A DNA stretch of 64,000 bases from assembly GCA_019113745.1 (NCBI GenBank), contig DXGV01000036.1, forward strand, positions 1-64,000, read 5' to 3'. The position numbers were made by a program, and so were the translations under genes. The stretch comes from Candidatus Blautia intestinavium (GTDB lineage Bacteria; Bacillota; Clostridia; Lachnospirales; Lachnospiraceae). Positions 60,282 through 64,000 of this stretch are shown in pieces (within the stretch, counting starts at the first letter, position 1; each line of letters starts with the position of its first letter). The notes below the pieces were generated by a model, which worked only from the letters and a program-made list of their open reading frames with translations, was not told the DNA's origin and ran no database searches.

Positions 60282-61200
60282 TCTTGTTTCCTCCCCGTTT
60301 GATTGGTTTTGAGAAGTATTTTGCCTTCCAGTAAGGCACTGCAAGGAAGATAGCTACAACAATGGCGGAGAGCATCTTGAGCAGATCTGTGTCGATACCC
60401 ATCCAGATAACCGCCTGCAGAACCAGATAGTAAAGAATCGAACCGATTACCACGCTTACAAGACGCAGGGCAAAATTGCGGAAGATCCGGCTGAAAATTG
60501 CTTCGCCGATGATCACTGCCGCAAGGCCGATAACGATAGCTCCCCGTCCCATATTAACGTCCGCAAATCCCTGGTATTGGGCGAGAAGCGCGCTTGAAAG
60601 TGCAACAAGCCCGTTGGAGAGCATAAGGCCGAGAACCTTGCTCACGTCAGTATTGATTCCCTGTGCCCTGGACATGTTGGGATTGCATCCGGTAGCGCGC
60701 AGGGAACAGCCAAGCTCCGTACCGAAAAACCAGTAGAGAAGGGCGATCAGAACAACGATAAAAATCGCCACGATCAGAATTGTATTCTGATAAAAAGGAA
60801 CGTCCTTGATATAGCGCAGTGAGACAAGAAGATCATATTTGTTCACGTTGACAGCCTGATTTGCCTTTCCCATGATCTTCAGGTTTACGGAATAGAGGGA
60901 AAGTTGCGTCAGGATTCCGGCCAGGATAGCGGGAATTCCCATGACTGTGTGAAAGATCCCGGTGGCCAGTCCGGCCAGCATTCCGGCTCCGGTAGCCGCC
61001 AGCATAGAGATCCAGATATTATGTCCGCTCATCAGCATCATGATGCAGACGGCGCCTCCGGTACACATGGTTCCATCCACGGTAAGATCCGCGATATCCA
61101 GGATACGGAAGGTAAGATAAACGCCGATCGCCATAATGCCCCAGATAAGCCCCTGGGCGGCGGCTCCCGGCAGCGCGTTTATTAAGCTCATAATTTCCAT
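60274..61200 (-). CDS. TrpXYZ-like ABC importer permease
   Basis: A 308-residue membrane permease of the BPD_transp_2 group with eight or so membrane segments: IMAIGVYLTFRILDIADLTVDGTMCTGGA, the CNPNMSRAQGINTDVSKVLGLMLSNGLVALSSALLAQYQGF stretch and GRGAIVIGLAAVIIGEAIF. It belongs to the same transporter class as the ATPase and binding protein on either side. Fifteen bases downstream of the binding-protein gene stands a long gap (61201-61328) without other features. Confidence 0.9.
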   Translation of the reverse strand: MEIMSLINALPGAAAQGLIWGIMAIGVYLTFRILDIADLTVDGTMCTGGAVCIMMLMSGHNIWISMLAATGAGMLAGLATGIFHTVMGIPAILAGILTQLSLYSVNLKIMGKANQAVNVNKYDLLVSLRYIKDVPFYQNTILIVAIFIVVLIALLYWFFGTELGCSLRATGCNPNMSRAQGINTDVSKVLGLMLSNGLVALSSALLAQYQGFADVNMGRGAIVIGLAAVIIGEAIFSRIFRNFALRLVSVVIGSILYYLVLQAVIWMGIDTDLLKMLSAIVVAIFLAVPYWKAKYFSKPIKRGGNKNA

Positions 61201-61328
61201 TGGGATGTCCTCCTGTATGAACGCACAGACAGCGAGAAAGGAAAACCCCTTCTCGCTGAGAGTGTTTATATGTTTTCATATCTTATTTCTTTCATTGTCT
61301 GACAGTAACGGTTTCTGTCGGCAGGCGA

Positions 61329-62513
61329 TTATTCGGCTTCTGCGGCTGCGTCTTCCTCAGCGCCGCCTTCCTCCGCAGTTTCCTCTGTCTCTGTAGTCTC
61401 CGTTGTGTCCTCTTCAGCGGTTTCCCCGTCTGCGGCTTCTTCTGTCTCTGCAGCCTCTGTTGTGTCCTCCGCAGCAGCGGCATCTTCACCTGCAGCTTCT
61501 TCTGTCTCTGCGGTATCGGCAGTTTCTTCCGCAGCCTCATCGTCAGCTTCCGCTTCTTCGCCGATGGGTACATAATCGTCCGGAACCTCTACGCCGAGTT
61601 CTTCACAGAGGGCGGGATTATATTTTTTGGTAAAGTTCGGAGCGTATTCAATAGGCATTGTGGAAATATCTTCGCCATCCTGAAGGATGCGCACAGCCAT
61701 TTCTCCAGTTGCGACGCCGAGATCATAGTAATCAATGGACAGAGTTGCAACGCCGCAGCCCTCGCAGATTCCTTCTTCGCCTGCAATGATCGGAACTCCG
61801 GCGGGCGCACAGATATTATTAATGATCTCTGTATTGGAAGCTGCCGTGTTGTCTGTAGGTACATAAATTACGTCGCATTCAGAAGCTGCCGAATTTACAA
61901 CGGAAGAAAGGTCGTTGGAATCGGAGAACGCGTAGTATTCGCAGGTATATCCCAGTTCCTCCAGAGCGGCTTTGACAGTATCCACCTGATACTGTGAGTT
62001 GGCTTCTGCGGAGCAGTAAAGAAGTCCTACGTTTTTCGCGTCGGGAAACAGCTCGTTCAGCATAGCGGCCTGCTGATCCAGCGGAGCCAGGTCAGATGTA
62101 CCGGAAACATTGCCGCCGACTGTACCGTCAAAATCGTCAAGATCCAAAGCAACGCCGTATTCTGTTACAGAAGTTCCCAAAATAGGAATATCGCTGGTTC
62201 CCGCAACGGCTGCCTGAAGAGCGGCGGTGGCATTGGCAAGAATCAGATCGACTTCATCAGACACAAAATCGTTGATGATGGTGGAACAGGTATTGGAATC
62301 CCCCTGGGCATTCTGTTCGTCAAAAGTAACCTTGTCCCCGAACGCATCTGTCAGAGCGTCTTTAAATCCCTGCGTTGCAGCGTCAAGAGCCTCGTGCTGT
62401 ACAAGCTGGCAGATACCGACGGTGTATGTATCGTCTGCAGCATAAACGCTGACGCCGCTTAATCCTGCAGCCATGGAAGCGGACAGGGCCACTGCTAAAA
62501 TTTGCTTTTTCAT
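61329..62513 (-). CDS. ABC substrate-binding protein (TrpX-like) with acidic low-complexity tail
   Basis: A 394-residue exported protein of the ABC_sub_bind family: signal peptide (LAVALSASMAAGLSGVSVYA), VGICQLVQHEALDAATQGFKDAL, then GTSVTEYGVALDL and YVPTDNTAASNTEII and FAIGEEGICEGCGVATLSIDYYDLG-like loops. The binding fold ends near residue 318 (VPDDYVPIG). The last ~75 residues consist almost only of Glu, Ala, Thr, Asp and Gly in imperfect repeats (TAETEEAA type). This tail is absent from most family members. Confidence 0.88.
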   Translation of the reverse strand: MKKQILAVALSASMAAGLSGVSVYAADDTYTVGICQLVQHEALDAATQGFKDALTDAFGDKVTFDEQNAQGDSNTCSTIINDFVSDEVDLILANATAALQAAVAGTSDIPILGTSVTEYGVALDLDDFDGTVGGNVSGTSDLAPLDQQAAMLNELFPDAKNVGLLYCSAEANSQYQVDTVKAALEELGYTCEYYAFSDSNDLSSVVNSAASECDVIYVPTDNTAASNTEIINNICAPAGVPIIAGEEGICEGCGVATLSIDYYDLGVATGEMAVRILQDGEDISTMPIEYAPNFTKKYNPALCEELGVEVPDDYVPIGEEAEADDEAAEETADTAETEEAAGEDAAAAEDTTEAAETEEAADGETAEEDTTETTETEETAEEGGAEEDAAAEAE

Positions 62514-62583
62514 TCTGAAATCCTCCTCTTTTATACCCTTTATACCTTACATATAAAATATAAGGAATGGTTCTGATTTTTGT

Positions 62584-62612
62584 AGTATAACGCTTTAAAG
62601 CTCAAAAGTCAA
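62584..62612 (-). promoter_or_regulatory. Promoter of the TrpX-like operon
   Basis: On the minus strand TTGACT (62612-62607) and TATACT (62589-62584) are spaced by 17 bases. Confidence 0.8.
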
Positions 62613-62677
62613 GGCGGAAAGAAGAACTACAAAAAAAATTAGCTGCACTTAAAAAAAGTAAGAATCTTCTAATTATA

Positions 62678-62706
62678 TTGACAATTTTCGTTGTTTTCGG
62701 TATGAT
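62678..62706 (+). promoter_or_regulatory. Promoter of the BMP-family gene
   Basis: TTGACA (62678-62683) and TATGAT (62701-62706) are spaced by 17 bases. The start codon lies about 205 bases past the expected start site, leaving room for a structured leader. Confidence 0.8.
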
Positions 62707-62720
62707 AAAAGTACTTACAG

Positions 62721-62873
62721 AGAGGCGTAACGCGGTGGGTGTTGGGCCTCTTTTGTTTCCTTGTGCTCTGACGGCGAAGCCCGCGCGCAAGAACGGAGAC
62801 TTTTTCATTCCGTATAGCCGCAGGCTTACGGAAACAGGGCCGGGATGAAGTATTGAAGCGGAAAGACCCGCTT
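62721..62873 (+). ncRNA. Structured 5' leader of the BMP-family gene
   Basis: Four hairpins line up between promoter and gene: AGAGGC/GCCTCT (62721-62751, followed by TTTT), TTGTGC/GCGCAA (62761-62790), TTCCGTA/TACGGAA with inner AGCC/GGCT (62808-62833), and AAGCGG/CCGCTT (62856-62873). The first resembles a terminator. I do not recognise it as any named riboswitch; purine, lysine, cobalamin, TPP and glycine consensus parts are absent. Confidence 0.45.
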
Positions 62874-62916
62874 TATTCTTACCTAAAAATTACTCGTAAA
62901 GAAGGAGGAAAGAAGG

Positions 62917-64000
62917 ATGAAGAAATTATTAGCAATTGGTCTCGCCGCAGCCATGGCTGTGACAATGGCAGCACCTGTGTACGCATCTGAAGGAGAGGGC
63001 ATTGCCAAGGAGGACCTGAAAATCGGAATCATCTACATTGGAGATGAAAATGAGGGATACAGCGCAGCCCATATGGCAGGTATCGATGAGATGGTGGAGA
63101 ATCTGGGACTGGATGATTCCCAGGTTATTGAGAAGACTCTGATCGGTGAGAACGAAGCATGCTATGATGCGGCTTGTGACCTGGCTGACCAGGGAGCCCA
63201 GATCGTTTTTGCCAACAGCTTCGGACATGAGACTTATATCCTGCAGGCAGCGGGGGAATATCCGGAGGTACAGTTCTGCCATGCTACAGGAACACAGGCT
63301 GCGTCCAGCGGACTGTCCAACATGCACAACTATTTTACCAACATCTATGAATCACGTTATGTATCCGGTGTGGTAGCCGGCATGAAGCTTAATGAGATGA
63401 TCGAGGATGGCACGATTACGGAAGATGAAGCGAAAATGGGATATGTAGGCGCATTCCCGTATGCAGAAGTTATTTCCGGATACACCTCTTTCTACCTGGG
63501 CGCCAAGAGCGTATGCCCCTCTGTGACAATGGAGGTAAAATACACCAACAGCTGGGCAAGCTTTGACCTTGAAAAAGAATGTGCGGACGCTCTGATCTCC
63601 GACGGCTGCGTACTGATCAGCCAGCACGCGGATACCACAGGCGCTCCTACTGCCTGCGAAGCGGCAGGCGTACCCTGCGTTGGATACAACATTGACATGA
63701 CTTCTGTTGCTCCGAATACGGCTCTGACTTCCGCATCCATCGACTGGGGCGTATATTACACATATGCGGTACAGTGCATGATCGACGGAACTCCTATCGA
63801 CGTTGACTGGTGCAAGGGCTTTGCAGAGGGCGCAGACAAGCTGACTCCTCTCAACGAAGCGGTTGTTGCCGAAGGTACTGCAGAGAAGGTTGAAGAGGTA
63901 GAGAACGCGATCATCGACGGATCTCTTCATGTATTTGATACTTCTACATTTACCGTGGACGGCAAAGAAGTTACCACATATGAGAAGAATGGCGTCGAAT
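62917..64000 (+). CDS. BMP-family nucleoside-binding protein (runs off the window)
   Basis: At least 361 residues of a periplasmic-binding-protein of the basic membrane protein (PnrA/Med) family, open to the window end. A signal peptide (MKKLLAIGLAAAMAVTMAAP, cleavage near VYA) leads to the mature domain: LKIGIIYIGDENEGYSAAHMAGI, VFANSFGHETYILQAAGEYPEVQFCHATGT, NIYESRYVSGVVAGMKLNEMIED and VGYVGAFPYAEVISGYTSFYLGAKS. Family members bind purine nucleosides and feed an ABC importer of the NupABC type. The AAAGGAGGAAA ribosome site is well placed. Confidence 0.9.
   Translation, partial: MKKLLAIGLAAAMAVTMAAPVYASEGEGIAKEDLKIGIIYIGDENEGYSAAHMAGIDEMVENLGLDDSQVIEKTLIGENEACYDAACDLADQGAQIVFANSFGHETYILQAAGEYPEVQFCHATGTQAASSGLSNMHNYFTNIYESRYVSGVVAGMKLNEMIEDGTITEDEAKMGYVGAFPYAEVISGYTSFYLGAKSVCPSVTMEVKYTNSWASFDLEKECADALISDGCVLISQHADTTGAPTACEAAGVPCVGYNIDMTSVAPNTALTSASIDWGVYYTYAVQCMIDGTPIDVDWCKGFAEGADKLTPLNEAVVAEGTAEKVEEVENAIIDGSLHVFDTSTFTVDGKEVTTYEKNGVE

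Noticed and set aside
62514..62916. Trp T-box for the TrpX-like operon
   Set aside because: The minus-strand leader between its promoter and start is only about 70 bases and lacks the T-box sequence and anti-terminator parts.

Overview
The window looks like chromosomal DNA of a gut-type Lachnospiraceae or related Clostridia. The evidence is moderate GC with strong AGGAGG ribosome sites, abundant ABC sugar uptake, AraC and LacI regulators, DUF3786, DUF975 and DUF2812 proteins, and an Hcp, ferredoxin and Crp-type nitrosative-stress locus. I see no rRNA, tRNA, CRISPR array, phage or intact insertion sequence.

Layout. 1-3.5 kb: relics of an AraC regulator and a sugar ABC permease, then lacZ. 3.7-8.0 kb: a bacitracin/lantibiotic-type defence unit (one ATPase, two permeases, a response regulator and a sensor kinase). 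8.2-14.3 kb: an XRE membrane regulator, an autoregulated PadR/DUF2812 pair, a Gfo/Idh oxidoreductase, a DUF3786 protein, a secreted CHAP-like protein and a collapsed ADP-ribosylglycohydrolase. 14.4-18.5 kb: hcp, two tandem repeat arrays (53 bp and 35 bp), a ferredoxin and an HcpR-like regulator. 18.6-24.9 kb: an alpha-galactoside locus (AraC, binding protein, two permeases, GH36). 25-31.8 kb: small genes, an OGG-type glycosylase, a decayed AbrB/PIN module, a VanZ-inositol monophosphatase fusion, ApbE/Gx transporter/NusG-II genes, and three copies of a dispersed palindromic repeat. 32-37.2 kb: secA, a nitroreductase and two coupled AraC regulators.

37.3-48.7 kb is the most unusual part. It is a visibly AT-richer catabolic island with a PHP-domain protein, two LacI regulators, two M24 'pita-bread' proteins that both lack metal ligands, a ribose-type ABC importer, a phosphotriesterase-family hydrolase and a small homologue of the Anabaena sensory rhodopsin transducer. 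Two distinct perfect palindromes sit on its promoters, one plausibly for each LacI protein. Together they suggest regulated uptake and hydrolysis of an unidentified small molecule.

48.8-59.4 kb is core metabolism: a DapF-like protein with both catalytic cysteines replaced by serine, a metallo-beta-lactamase-fold hydrolase, prfB with its programmed frameshift, an aspartate-family operon (ACT regulator, hom, a phosphoglycerate-mutase-like putative homoserine kinase, lysC), a DUF975 membrane protein and tex. 59.5-62.5 kb: a TrpXYZ-like importer on the minus strand whose binding protein carries a long acidic tail. The window ends inside a BMP-family nucleoside-binding lipoprotein-type gene preceded by a structured leader. 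All functions are read from sequence motifs and context; no searches were run.
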